Assembly (NCBI RefSeq): GCF_001044395.1
Contig: NZ_JANU01000029.1
Span: forward strand, 1-64,000
Direction of reading: 5' to 3'
Length of the DNA stretch: 64,000 nucleotides
Source: Caenimonas sp. SL110
Lineage (GTDB): Bacteria; Pseudomonadota; Gammaproteobacteria; Burkholderiales; Burkholderiaceae_C
Shown here: positions 16,665 through 24,370 of the stretch, piece after piece
Position numbering within the stretch: position 1 is the first letter of the stretch
Layout of the letters: each line of letters begins with the position of its first letter
Notes under the pieces: model-generated
The model's input: only the letters and a program-made list of their open reading frames with translations
What the model was told of the DNA's origin: nothing
Databases searched by the model: none
Made by a program: the position numbers and the translations under genes

Positions 16665-18011
16665 CTACGGGCGCGGTGTGATGCGCGTGGACAGCGGCTG
16701 GGGCTTGAAATCGGGAAGGAACCTGCATCCCTTGCCGAATGCCGGCTCGAAGCTTGCGCACTGCTGGGCGATCTGCGCGGGCGTGGGCTTGGGGCCGCCT
16801 TGCGCCCATGCCGATAGCGCGGCGAGCAGCGTCGGGTAGACAGGCTCGTTCAGGTAGCTGTGCGCCGCATCTGCCGTGAAGGTCTGCACCAGATGACCGG
16901 CGGTGCCCGCGGCTTCCATCGTGCGGCGGAAGCTGTCCTGGTTTTCGACGAACGCTGTCGTGTCGCCGACGCCGTGAACGGTGAGCACGGGCACTGGAAT
17001 GCGGCCGTTGGGGTCGGTGTCGGCGCTGAAGGCGGCGCGGGCCTGCGGGTCGGCTGCGTATCGCGCGACAGCAGCGTTCAGCGCGCGGTCGTCGGGAGAG
17101 CCGGCGTATTGCGCGCCCACGTTGCCAAACGGGCTGCGGCCACCGGCGCGCTGCGAGATTTCCTGGAAGTGAAACGTCGCCCAGGTGAGATGGCTCGTGA
17201 TGGTGTTGGCCGGGATCTTCACCACGTCGACGATGGTCTGCACCTTGCGCTGCTGCTCGGGCGTGCGTTCGGCCACTGGCTTGTTCAGCGCGAGGCATTC
17301 GTTGACGCGGCCGGCAAGTTCTGCCGAGGTGAGCTTGGCGCCGGCGGGCAGGCCGATCGCCAGCGGGTATTGCGGCTCGTCGGATTTGGGATGGTTGCCG
17401 CACAGCGACTGGTAGATCACGCGCAGGTCGAGCCTGAAATCGTAGACGCGTGAGCCGCCTGCAAGCACACCGCTGGTCAGCAGCACGGCGTCATAGGGCC
17501 GCTTGCCGGTGCCGTCGTCGGTGAACATCGATGCGCCGACAGCAGCGACGCTCGCGCCCCACGACTGGCCGTGCAGGATGGTGAACTTTGGCTTGGCGAC
17601 CTGGCGCACGAAGATGCGGCGCAGGCGCTCGGTGTCCTCGGCGGCAGCGCGCACGGCCACGCCGCCCTGGCGGAAGCTCGACCCCGCAAACGCGTAGCCG
17701 GCCTTCACGATGACGGACCAGCGCTTCAAGTCCTCGACATTGCGCGAGAAGACCGGCGCGCCGAGCGTCGGACCCCCATGCGCATGCAGGACCAGCGTGC
17801 CGTTCCACTGGGCCGGCATCGCGATCAGCAGGTGCGCGCCCGCAGCATCGCGGCCCGACATGCACCTCGTTGCGGCCGGCACCTCGGCCGGGCACGCGAT
17901 GGTGTCAAGCGCGACGGGTGGCTCGGCAGGTGGCGCGGTGGCGCACCCCGAAAGAACAGCAATCGATGCCGCAACGAATGCGAAAGTGCGCAAGGCATGG
18001 GTGTATGGCAA
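16665..18011 (-). CDS. Alpha/beta hydrolase lipoprotein
   Basis: The 448-residue product starts with TTG at 18011, supported by GGAG eight bases upstream. It has a lipoprotein signal with lipobox LSGC (Cys23), so the mature enzyme should be membrane anchored. The alpha/beta hydrolase fold is shown by LVLHAHGGPTLGAPVF, the nucleophile elbow HGQSWGASVAA (about residue 150), an Asp in VLTVHGVGDTTAF and a His in AAHSYLNEPVYP. The substrate is unknown; esters or oligomers are plausible. The start lies 97 bp from a divergent LysR gene, which may control it. Confidence 0.8.
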   Translation of the reverse strand: MPYTHALRTFAFVAASIAVLSGCATAPPAEPPVALDTIACPAEVPAATRCMSGRDAAGAHLLIAMPAQWNGTLVLHAHGGPTLGAPVFSRNVEDLKRWSVIVKAGYAFAGSSFRQGGVAVRAAAEDTERLRRIFVRQVAKPKFTILHGQSWGASVAAVGASMFTDDGTGKRPYDAVLLTSGVLAGGSRVYDFRLDLRVIYQSLCGNHPKSDEPQYPLAIGLPAGAKLTSAELAGRVNECLALNKPVAERTPEQQRKVQTIVDVVKIPANTITSHLTWATFHFQEISQRAGGRSPFGNVGAQYAGSPDDRALNAAVARYAADPQARAAFSADTDPNGRIPVPVLTVHGVGDTTAFVENQDSFRRTMEAAGTAGHLVQTFTADAAHSYLNEPVYPTLLAALSAWAQGGPKPTPAQIAQQCASFEPAFGKGCRFLPDFKPQPLSTRITPRP

Positions 18012-18052
18012 CTTCTTGTCTCCAGCTTTGGGGCAAACGATAGGAGTGGAGC

Positions 18053-18079
18053 GTCATTGGAGCAAATAGAATTAATGAC
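18053..18079. promoter_or_regulatory. LysR-type operator between divergent genes
   Basis: GTCATT (18053-18058) and AATGAC (18074-18079) form an inverted repeat. Inside it ATT (18056-18058), 11 bases and AAT (18070-18072) give an exact T-N11-A LysR box. The site lies 30 bp upstream of the LysR start and 41 bp upstream of the hydrolase start, the expected place for autoregulation plus control of the divergent gene. Confidence 0.6.
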
Positions 18080-18108
18080 CCCTGTGCAGACGAATTGGAT
18101 ATGCTGTT

Positions 18109-19017
18109 TTGGACCTGAAACACCTGCGCTATTTCGTGGCCGTCGCCGAGACGGGTCACATCACGAAAGCTGCCGTGCGTCTGGGCATGCAGCAGCCGCC
18201 CCTGAGCCAGCAGATCCGCGCGCTCGAAGAAACACTGGGCACGACTCTTTTTCTTCGTCACCCCAAGGGCGTCACGCTGACCGAAAGCGGCGAGTTGTTG
18301 CTCGTCGATAGCCGCCGCCTGCTCGGCGAGGCGCAGGCGATGCAAACCCGCATGCGTGCGTTGGCCTCAGGTCACGCCGGCGTGTTGGGCATCGGGTTCA
18401 CCAGTTCGGCAGCGGCGCACGCATTCACCCCCAAGGTGCTGCGCGAATGCCGCAAGGCGTATCCCGGCATCGCGATGCAGGTCGGTGAGGACCACGCTGC
18501 AGGCCTGACCGAATCTGTCGCTGCGGGCAAGCTGCACTGTGCGTTCCTGCGTGTGCCGGTGGCGCGGCCTGCGGGCATGGTGTTCGAGACCTTGCTGCGC
18601 GAATCGGTGCTGGTGGCACTGCCGACGGGTCATGCCTTGCTGGGCGGCAAGCCCAGGCCGCTCGCGCTGCGCGAATTACGCGGTGAGCGATTCATCCTGG
18701 TTCGCCAGACCGGCGCGCCAGGGCTTTATGCCAACGTGCTGGCCCTGTGCGAGAAGCAGGGTTTCTCGCCGCCGATCGCGCATGAAGTCGGTCGCATGAC
18801 GACCGCCCTCAGCCTGGTCGCTGCAGGCGAGGGCGTCACGGTGGTTCCTGCATCGATGCAGGGCGTGCATGCCGATTCGGTGGAGTACAGGCCGCTGAAG
18901 AACGCTTCGTCGCTGGATGCACCACTCACGCTGGCGTTTCGCGAATCCGAATGCAAGGGAGCGCTGCGCTCGTTCGTCGAACTGGTGCGCCAGTCAGTTC
19001 CGAAAGCGGCTGCGTGA
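18109..19017 (+). CDS. LysR-family transcriptional regulator
   Basis: The 302-residue protein has an N-terminal winged helix (LKHLRYFVAVAETGHITKAA, then LGMQQPPLSQQIRALEE, about residues 3-45) and a C-terminal substrate-binding domain of usual length. The start is TTG at 18109; no in-frame ATG lies close upstream. The stop overlaps the ATG of the following Bug gene (TGATG), so regulator and receptor are coupled, a common arrangement in Burkholderiales. The likely targets are its own operon and the divergent hydrolase. Confidence 0.9.
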   Translation: MDLKHLRYFVAVAETGHITKAAVRLGMQQPPLSQQIRALEETLGTTLFLRHPKGVTLTESGELLLVDSRRLLGEAQAMQTRMRALASGHAGVLGIGFTSSAAAHAFTPKVLRECRKAYPGIAMQVGEDHAAGLTESVAAGKLHCAFLRVPVARPAGMVFETLLRESVLVALPTGHALLGGKPRPLALRELRGERFILVRQTGAPGLYANVLALCEKQGFSPPIAHEVGRMTTALSLVAAGEGVTVVPASMQGVHADSVEYRPLKNASSLDAPLTLAFRESECKGALRSFVELVRQSVPKAAA

Positions 19018-19946
19018 TGCGCAGGCGCGATCTTCTGGCGATGGCGGGTGGCTCGATGGCCAGCGGCGTCTTCGCACAGCAGGCGATGCGCATCGTCGTT
19101 GCCTATCCGCCGGGTGGTGTGAGCGATTCGGTTGCGCGTGTGTTCGCGCAGCGCCTGGGGACGCTGCTGAAGGAAACGATCATTGTCGAGAACCGGCCCG
19201 GCGCGGGAGGCAGCCTGGCGCTCACCTCACTGGCGCAGGCCAACCCCGACGGACGCACGCTGGGCTTTTGCGCGATCAGCCCGCTCGCCCTGTCTCCGTA
19301 CTTTGGCAGTCCCCTGCCGCGCGTGGCACCGGTGAGCGGTGTCATGCATACGCCGCTGCTGGTGCTGGGCACACCGGGGCTCAATGCGTCGACGTTCCCC
19401 GACATGTTGCGTGAGGCCCGCGCGAGCTCGAACGGAGTGCGATGGGCGACTTCGGGCGTGGGCACCATCGGGCACCTCGCGCTGGAGCAGGTGCGCCTGG
19501 AGTTCAAGCTCAACATCGTTCATGTGCCGTACTCGGGCGGTGCGCCACAGTTGCAGGATGCGCTGGCCGGACGGTTCGAGCTGCTGTCGAGCAACCTCGC
19601 GCCACTGCAGATCGACTATGTGAAAAATGCGCGTCTTGCAGCACTCGCACTCGGTGCACCCACACGATCACCGACGCTTCCGGGCTTGCCGACTTTTGCG
19701 GAACTGGGCTGCCCTGCTGCGAACCTCAGTTCATTGTTTGGTTTGTTCGCGCCGCCAGCGACGCCCGCTGCGGTTGTCGACAAACTCAATGCGGCATGCG
19801 CGCAGGTACTTGCGCAGTCGGACTTTCGAAAGATGCTGGCAGACGGCGGCAACATGCCGGCAACCGGAAGCGCTGCCGAGTTCGCGCGCGAGATCGCGCA
19901 GCAGTCCGAAGTGAACGCGCGGCTGGTTGCCGCGATGCGCAAGTGA
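19017..19946 (+). CDS. Bug/TctC-family receptor with twin-arginine-like signal
   Basis: The protein is about 309 residues from the ATG at 19017, which overlaps the LysR stop. The N-terminus MRRRDLLAMAGGSMASGVFA contains an RRRDLL motif and may use the Tat pathway, whereas the three Bug genes around 8-10 kb have Sec-type signals. Family features include MRIVVAYPPGGVSDSVARVF, VENRPGAGGSLALTSL and VRWATSGVGTIGHLALEQ. Upstream in-frame codons to 18951 lie within the LysR gene and are rejected. The ligand is unknown. Confidence 0.88.
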   Translation: MRRRDLLAMAGGSMASGVFAQQAMRIVVAYPPGGVSDSVARVFAQRLGTLLKETIIVENRPGAGGSLALTSLAQANPDGRTLGFCAISPLALSPYFGSPLPRVAPVSGVMHTPLLVLGTPGLNASTFPDMLREARASSNGVRWATSGVGTIGHLALEQVRLEFKLNIVHVPYSGGAPQLQDALAGRFELLSSNLAPLQIDYVKNARLAALALGAPTRSPTLPGLPTFAELGCPAANLSSLFGLFAPPATPAAVVDKLNAACAQVLAQSDFRKMLADGGNMPATGSAAEFAREIAQQSEVNARLVAAMRK

Positions 19947-19997
19947 TGTGCGCAGGTGATGCGAGCAGGTGATGCACGCAAATGATCGGCGTAGCGC

Positions 19998-20297
19998 CTA
20001 GGCCTTCAATTCGTACATCGCATCGCCCATGTACCGGTTGGGTCCGAACGCGGCGGTGACAGCGGCAAGCTCGGCAGCCTGCCATTGGTCCAGGATCATC
20101 CGCTCGGCTTCAGTCAGGTTGTCGATGTCGGGCGATTCGCCGTAGGCACCGATCAGCCGCTGATAGGCCTGGTACACCGGCATCACCATTTCTGCGCAGC
20201 CCAACACTTCTTCCAGCGCGTTGCGAAAACGCTGCTCGGCGCTGCGCAATTGCTCAGGTGAAACATCGGCCTCGTAGAGGGTGATTTGGTAGGTCAT
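19998..20297 (-). CDS. Small hypothetical protein
   Basis: The start at 20297 (MTYQITLYEADVSPEQ) is preferred over an upstream GTG at 20345. The product is about 99 residues, acidic and helical, with no signal peptide and no recognised domain. It is divergent from the GST gene, leaving about 74 bp for two promoters. The function is unknown. Confidence 0.6.
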   Translation of the reverse strand: MTYQITLYEADVSPEQLRSAEQRFRNALEEVLGCAEMVMPVYQAYQRLIGAYGESPDIDNLTEAERMILDQWQAAELAAVTAAFGPNRYMGDAMYELKA

Positions 20298-20371
20298 GGC
20301 AGCTTGCTGTTCGTCAGGGCATGATCGCACAAGCACTTGTCGCACCGCTGATTCAAGCCGAAAGCCCCGTC

Positions 20372-21076
20372 ATGACCGCACTGTCCGATTTCCCCATCAC
20401 CCGCAAATGGCCCGCGCAGCACCCTGATCGGCTCCAGCTCTATTCGCTGCCCACGCCCAATGGCGTGAAAGTCTCGATCATGCTGGAGGAGGTCGGCTTG
20501 CCGTACGAGGCGCACCTCGTGGCGTTTACGAGCACCGACCAGAAGTCCAGCGAGTTCGAGTCGCTCAATCCCAACGGCAAGATTCCGGCCATCCTCGATC
20601 CGAGTGGTCCGGGTGGAAAGCCGATCGCACTTTTTGAATCTGGCGCGATTCTTTTCTACCTCGCCGAAAAGACAGGCCAGCTGATGGCCCACGATGCAGC
20701 CGGTCGCTACGAGACGCTCCAGTGGCTGATGTTCCAGATGGGCAGCGTTGGCCCCATGTTCGGACAGCTCGGCTTCTTTCATAAATTTGCCGGCAAGGAT
20801 TTCGAAGACAAGCGTCCGCGCGATCGTTATGTCGATGAGACCCGGCGGCTGCTGGGCGTACTGAATACGCGCCTGAAAGGCCGCGCATGGATCATGGGCA
20901 GCCAATACAGCATCGTTGATATAGCGACGTTTCCATGGATCAGGAACCTGATCGGCTTCTACGATGCCGGAGACCTTATCCGGATGGGCGAGTACCCCGA
21001 AGTCACTCGCGTGCTGGAGACATTTGCAGCGCGTCCCGCAGTGAAACGCGGCCTTGAAATTCCACCGCGCGGGTAG
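20372..21076 (+). CDS. Glutathione S-transferase, YghU/YfcG (Nu-class) like
   Basis: The product is about 234 residues from ATG 20372. The N-terminal thioredoxin-like domain has LQLYSLPTPNGVKVSIMLEE, where the T-P-N-G motif marks the Nu-class, glutathione-disulfide-using proteins YghU and YfcG. SNPNGKIPA-like SLNPNGKIPAILD and LFESGAILFYLAEK complete the glutathione site. The C-terminal helical domain has YSIVDIATFPWI. These enzymes have disulfide-bond oxidoreductase and peroxidase activity. It is preceded by a divergent small gene and followed after 27 bp by an HTH gene. Confidence 0.9.
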   Translation: MTALSDFPITRKWPAQHPDRLQLYSLPTPNGVKVSIMLEEVGLPYEAHLVAFTSTDQKSSEFESLNPNGKIPAILDPSGPGGKPIALFESGAILFYLAEKTGQLMAHDAAGRYETLQWLMFQMGSVGPMFGQLGFFHKFAGKDFEDKRPRDRYVDETRRLLGVLNTRLKGRAWIMGSQYSIVDIATFPWIRNLIGFYDAGDLIRMGEYPEVTRVLETFAARPAVKRGLEIPPRG

Positions 21077-21103
21077 TCAGCTCATCCGTGCACAATAGCA
21101 TCC

Positions 21104-21541
21104 ATGCCAAATATTGCATCCCTCCTCAAAAGCGAAATCTCCCGAGTGGCGCGCAAGGAAGTCCGCGCGCAGACCGAGGGCATGAAAAAAGCGGTGAGCC
21201 AGTACCGCACCGATATCGCTGCGCTCAAGCGTCATATCAAGACCCTGGAGCAGCAGCTGCGGCAGGTCAAGCGGGGCTCGGGCAAGAGCGCACCCGCGCA
21301 GGCCGACGAGGCGGGCGAGCGAAAGCTTCGCTTCAGCGCCAAGGGTTTTGCCGAGCAGCGCAAGCGCCTGGGCCTGTCGGCTGCGGCTTGCGGCGCGCTG
21401 GTGGGCGCATCGGGCCAGTCGGTCTACAAGTGGGAGCAGGGCAAGGCAAGGCCCCGCGCCAAGCACCTGCAAGCCATCTCGGCACTGCGCACCATGGGCA
21501 AGCGCGAAGCCAGCGCGAAGCTCGAATCGCTCCCCGGCTGA
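21104..21541 (+). CDS. Coiled-coil plus HTH (XRE-like) DNA-binding protein
   Basis: The 145-residue basic protein has an N-terminal coiled coil (about residues 1-60; MKKAVSQYRTDIAALKRHIK) and a C-terminal XRE-like helix-turn-helix (about 85-128; EQRKRLGLSAAACGALVGAS, then QSVYKWEQGKARP). This layout is a known family of small DNA-binding proteins in proteobacteria with unknown regulons. It lies between GST and murQ on the same strand; the gaps are 27 and 58 bp, so a shared transcript is possible. Confidence 0.8.
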   Translation: MPNIASLLKSEISRVARKEVRAQTEGMKKAVSQYRTDIAALKRHIKTLEQQLRQVKRGSGKSAPAQADEAGERKLRFSAKGFAEQRKRLGLSAAACGALVGASGQSVYKWEQGKARPRAKHLQAISALRTMGKREASAKLESLPG

Positions 21542-21599
21542 TCGCTACAAACGCAGGCGTCCTACAAGTGCTGTGGTGCGGATCTTGCACCATCAACTC

Positions 21600-22532
21600 A
21601 TGTCGATTCCAGTAGCCCCATCGCCCGGCGACGAGCATCTCGACACGCGCCTGACTGAACAGCAGAACCCGCGCACCGTCGACATCGACCAGCTCTCCAC
21701 GCTGGAGATCGTGGACCTGATCAATGCGGAAGACGCCGGGGTCGCCGACGCTGTCGCGCAGGAGCGCGAACCGATCGCCCGCGCCATCGACATGGTGGTC
21801 GCATGCTTTCGTGCCGGGGGCCGCCTGATCTACGTGGGGGCAGGCACCTCGGGTCGCCTGGGCGTGCTGGATGCCTCCGAGATGCCGCCGACCTACGGCG
21901 TCGATGCCGACCTGATCCAGGGCGTGATGGCTGGTGGTTTCGAGGCGCTTCTCAAGGCCCGCGAGGGCGCGGAAGATCGCCCGGAAGACGGCGCAGCTGC
22001 GATGGATGACAAACAGGTGGGCGCCAACGATTTCGTGCTCGGGATCGCGGCATCGGGGACAACGCCCTTTGTTCACGGCGCCTTGCGTCGGGCAGGCGAA
22101 CTGGGGGCGAAGACCGGTTTTTTGCTGTGCTCCTACCCCCGGCATGCGTTGACGAAATCCTATGACGTGATCATCGCGCCGCTGGTGGGCCCCGAGGTCA
22201 TCACGGGATCAACCCGCATGAAGGCGGGCACGGCGACCAAGCTCGTGCTCAACACCATCAGCACCACAGCGATGGTGAGAACCGGCAAGGTGTTCGGCAA
22301 CCTGATGGTTGATTTGCAGGTGACCTGCGACAAGTTGCAGGACAGGGGCGAGCGCATCCTGATGACGACGCTTGGCGTGACCCGGCCCGATGCCAGATCA
22401 CTGCTTCATGCAGCGGGCGGCCATGTGAAGACGGCGATCGTGATGTCCCGGCTTTCGCTGGACGCCCAGCAGGCCCGACTGCGGCTCGATGAAGTCGGTG
22501 GCGCGATTGCTGAGCTTGTCGGCGATCTGTGA
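21600..22532 (+). CDS. murQ: N-acetylmuramic acid 6-phosphate etherase MurQ
   Basis: MurQ removes the D-lactyl ether from MurNAc-6-phosphate, giving GlcNAc-6-phosphate during cell-wall recycling. From ATG 21600 the product is 310 residues, the usual size. A SIS sugar-isomerase domain is evident: RLIYVGAGTSGRLGVLDASE, PPTYGVDADL (the E-x-PPT site near residue 80), GIAASGTTPFVHGAL and GSTRMKAGTATKLVLN. The C-terminal UBA-like helical tail is present. Upstream in-frame codons overlap the HTH gene in another frame and are rejected. No anmK, murP or nagZ is adjacent. Confidence 0.93.
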   Translation: MSIPVAPSPGDEHLDTRLTEQQNPRTVDIDQLSTLEIVDLINAEDAGVADAVAQEREPIARAIDMVVACFRAGGRLIYVGAGTSGRLGVLDASEMPPTYGVDADLIQGVMAGGFEALLKAREGAEDRPEDGAAAMDDKQVGANDFVLGIAASGTTPFVHGALRRAGELGAKTGFLLCSYPRHALTKSYDVIIAPLVGPEVITGSTRMKAGTATKLVLNTISTTAMVRTGKVFGNLMVDLQVTCDKLQDRGERILMTTLGVTRPDARSLLHAAGGHVKTAIVMSRLSLDAQQARLRLDEVGGAIAELVGDL

Positions 22533-22535
22533 GCG

Positions 22536-22565
22536 TTGACAATTTGACGCTCTTGCGGGCTATGT
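22536..22565 (+). promoter_or_regulatory. Sigma-70-like promoter of the small secreted protein gene
   Basis: TTGACA (22536-22541) is a perfect -35 box. CTATGT (22560-22565) is a weaker -10 after an 18-bp spacer. The start codon is about 90 bp downstream, leaving a leader of about 85 nt. The murQ stop is only four bases upstream, so the next gene is probably transcribed independently. Confidence 0.5.
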
Positions 22566-22655
22566 AGCGGCCTTGTCCTACACCCCGCCGATGCTCCAAT
22601 CCGTTGTTCAAGTAGCCGACTCTCCGGCTTACGCCAACCCAAGGAACAACACACC

Positions 22656-22949
22656 ATGAACAAGACGCTCCTCGCTATTTCCGCAGCCCTCGCTTTCGGC
22701 CTGTCGGGCACCGCTTTCGCTGCCGCCCACGCTGGCGCCCCGATGGCTGGCGCTTCGGCCCCGATGGCAGCATCGATGACCAAGGCAGAAGCCAAGGCCG
22801 CCGACAAGAAGGTTGACGCTGAGTACAAGGCCGCCAAGAAGGCCTGCAAGCCCATGAAGGGTGCTGAAGAAAAGGCCTGCAAGGCCCAGGCCAAGGCAAC
22901 CCACGAAAAGGCTGAAGCCGACATCAAGGCTGCGAAGAAGAAGGCCTGA
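22656..22949 (+). CDS. Small secreted Lys/Ala-rich protein
   Basis: The 97-residue product has a clean Sec signal (MNKTLLAISAALAFGLSGTAFA, cleavage near residue 23). The mature part is a Lys/Ala/Glu-rich helix with two cysteines (AAKKACKPMKGAEEKACKAQ) that could form a disulfide. The composition resembles small periplasmic, histone-like or metal/phosphate-stress proteins, but none is recognised. It has its own promoter candidate and a strong terminator, so it is a monocistronic, probably well expressed gene. Confidence 0.8.
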   Translation: MNKTLLAISAALAFGLSGTAFAAAHAGAPMAGASAPMAASMTKAEAKAADKKVDAEYKAAKKACKPMKGAEEKACKAQAKATHEKAEADIKAAKKKA

Positions 22950-22971
22950 TTTCGCTTCAGGTGAAATGACC

Positions 22972-22994
22972 AACGGCCCGCTCTGCGGGCCGTT
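22972..22994 (+). terminator. Rho-independent terminator
   Basis: AACGGCCCGC (22972-22981) pairs perfectly with GCGGGCCGTT (22985-22994) around a TCT loop, followed by TTT and CGT. It begins 23 bases after the stop of the small secreted protein. Confidence 0.92.
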
Positions 22995-23012
22995 TTTCGT
23001 GTGATGCGCGCC

Positions 23013-23771
23013 CTATTTGCGAGAGGCCAGTGCGGCGGCCTTTCGAATGGCTGCCTGACGACTTGGGAATACAGCACCGGGGCTGAGGTCGCACAGAGCA
23101 TTTGCGACCTCAGCATGCGTCATGCCCGGCTCGGTCATCGCTGCATCAACTACGCGAGCTTCGACTTCCTTCCAGTTGACCCTGCTCGGGTCGGCCGAGT
23201 TCATTGAGGCAAAGGCGATTCGGGCAAAGAGCCTGACTGACGGTGATTTGTGCAGCACAAGGTCCGGCAGGTTCGCAATTCGCCTTTGTTTTTCTGCCTC
23301 GAACAGCGCGCTTCTCAGGCGCTCGAGCTTGAGGCGATCGGGCACATCCGTCTCGCGCGAGGTCTGCTTGGAGATCAGCATCCCGTCGATATCCAGCGTG
23401 GACACGACGACGCCATTGAACTGAACATGCTTGATATGCGCACGCAAATCGTCGAACACTTTCGAGGCAGCGACGTAGAGAAGGTCGATAGCGATATCAC
23501 CTTCAAAGGCAGTTGAGTACCCTTGATCCATGAATTCCGGCCGCAGCGATGCGATCGCTGCGCTGCTATTCGGAATGGCTTGGAGCGCTGCCAGCAGGCG
23601 CCTGTTGTTGTCGGCATCGACGGGAAGAAACAGATCAATGTCTTTGGTCATCCGCGGAAAGCCGTGTAGCGCCATCGCGGTGCCACCTATCAACACGTAC
23701 TCGACGCCGTGTTCAGCCAGCGCCTGGGCGAGCAATGCCACATCGTCGTGCGTGGGATTTCGTCGAGTCAT
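23013..23771 (-). CDS. Nucleotidyltransferase-fold protein of an XRE-NTase module
   Basis: The 252-residue protein has a minimal nucleotidyltransferase core: VEYVLIGGTAMALHGF (about residues 24-39), KDIDLFLP (43-50) with the D-x-D pair, and GDIAIDLLYV (about 92) with the third carboxylate. The C-terminal half (about 130-252) contains SRETDVPDRLKLERL and a basic helix and is not recognised. It resembles AbiEii/MNT-type NTases of toxin-antitoxin or abortive-infection systems. Its start overlaps the upstream XRE gene by ATGA. Whether it is toxin or antitoxin cannot be told from sequence. Confidence 0.75.
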   Translation of the reverse strand: MTRRNPTHDDVALLAQALAEHGVEYVLIGGTAMALHGFPRMTKDIDLFLPVDADNNRRLLAALQAIPNSSAAIASLRPEFMDQGYSTAFEGDIAIDLLYVAASKVFDDLRAHIKHVQFNGVVVSTLDIDGMLISKQTSRETDVPDRLKLERLRSALFEAEKQRRIANLPDLVLHKSPSVRLFARIAFASMNSADPSRVNWKEVEARVVDAAMTEPGMTHAEVANALCDLSPGAVFPSRQAAIRKAAALASRK

Positions 23772-24310
23772 TGGTGTGTCGGCCGGGCCGGATGATTCCG
23801 CATGGCGACTGCAACAGCAAATTGCAGTTCCTGATCTTCGTCAAAGCGATTCTTATCCGCGATAGTCCGGAAGTGGCGTGACGAGTGGGTCGCCGGGCGG
23901 TCTACCTCTGCATAAAGTGCGTCGGCCTGCTTCTGCAACCGGTCCCAACCCGTCGCCAGCCAATTGGATAACTCAGCCGGACTCATGGACTGCACGTGCA
24001 TCGCTTCAGCCAGTTCACGGTCTTCCTGGTAAGTGGACATCTCGGCCGCCGAGCGGAAGCTGGGTGCTGGAACGGGGTGGCTCGCACCATCCCGGACGGA
24101 TGTCTGAAGAGTCACACCCAACGCGCCACACAGTGCCCTCAAGGTGCTCAATGTGCAGTCGTTCCCGCCCTCAATGCTGACCAGCGCCCGACGACTGATA
24201 CCGGCGCGCTCGGCGACGACCTGCTGGGGCAAGCCCACCTCCTTGCGACGCCTGACGAGCGTTGCAATGATGGGGTCTGATGTCCTGGCTAAGCCGGTCG
24301 AGCTTTTCAC
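23768..24310 (-). CDS. XRE-family HTH regulator, partner of the nucleotidyltransferase
   Basis: The start is GTG at 24310. The 180-residue protein has an XRE helix-turn-helix at about residues 14-72 (RRRKEVGLPQQVVAERAGIS, then RALVSIEGGND) and a long C-terminal part (about 95-180; DRELAEAMHVQSMSPAELSN) that is longer than in plain XRE antitoxins and may contact the NTase. The four-base overlap with the NTase gene and the inverted repeats over its promoter fit an autoregulated antitoxin-like partner. No clear ribosome site precedes the GTG. Confidence 0.75.
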   Translation of the reverse strand: MKSSTGLARTSDPIIATLVRRRKEVGLPQQVVAERAGISRRALVSIEGGNDCTLSTLRALCGALGVTLQTSVRDGASHPVPAPSFRSAAEMSTYQEDRELAEAMHVQSMSPAELSNWLATGWDRLQKQADALYAEVDRPATHSSRHFRTIADKNRFDEDQELQFAVAVAMRNHPARPTHQ

Positions 24311-24313
24311 GAT

Positions 24314-24348
24314 ATGTGAAGTTTACTTCTCACTTCTTCACATCGCAA
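24314..24348 (-). promoter_or_regulatory. Promoter and overlapping operator of the XRE-NTase operon
   Basis: Read on the minus strand, TTGCGA (plus 24343-24348) and TAAACT (plus 24320-24325) form a promoter with an exact 17-bp spacer. The transcription start would fall almost at the GTG. ATGTGAAG (24314-24321) and CTTCACAT (24336-24343) are a perfect inverted repeat spanning the promoter, and GAAGT-TT-ACTTC is nested in it. Repression by the XRE protein is inferred. Confidence 0.6.
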
Positions 24349-24370
24349 CTGACTATGGCCGGGGCCTCAT

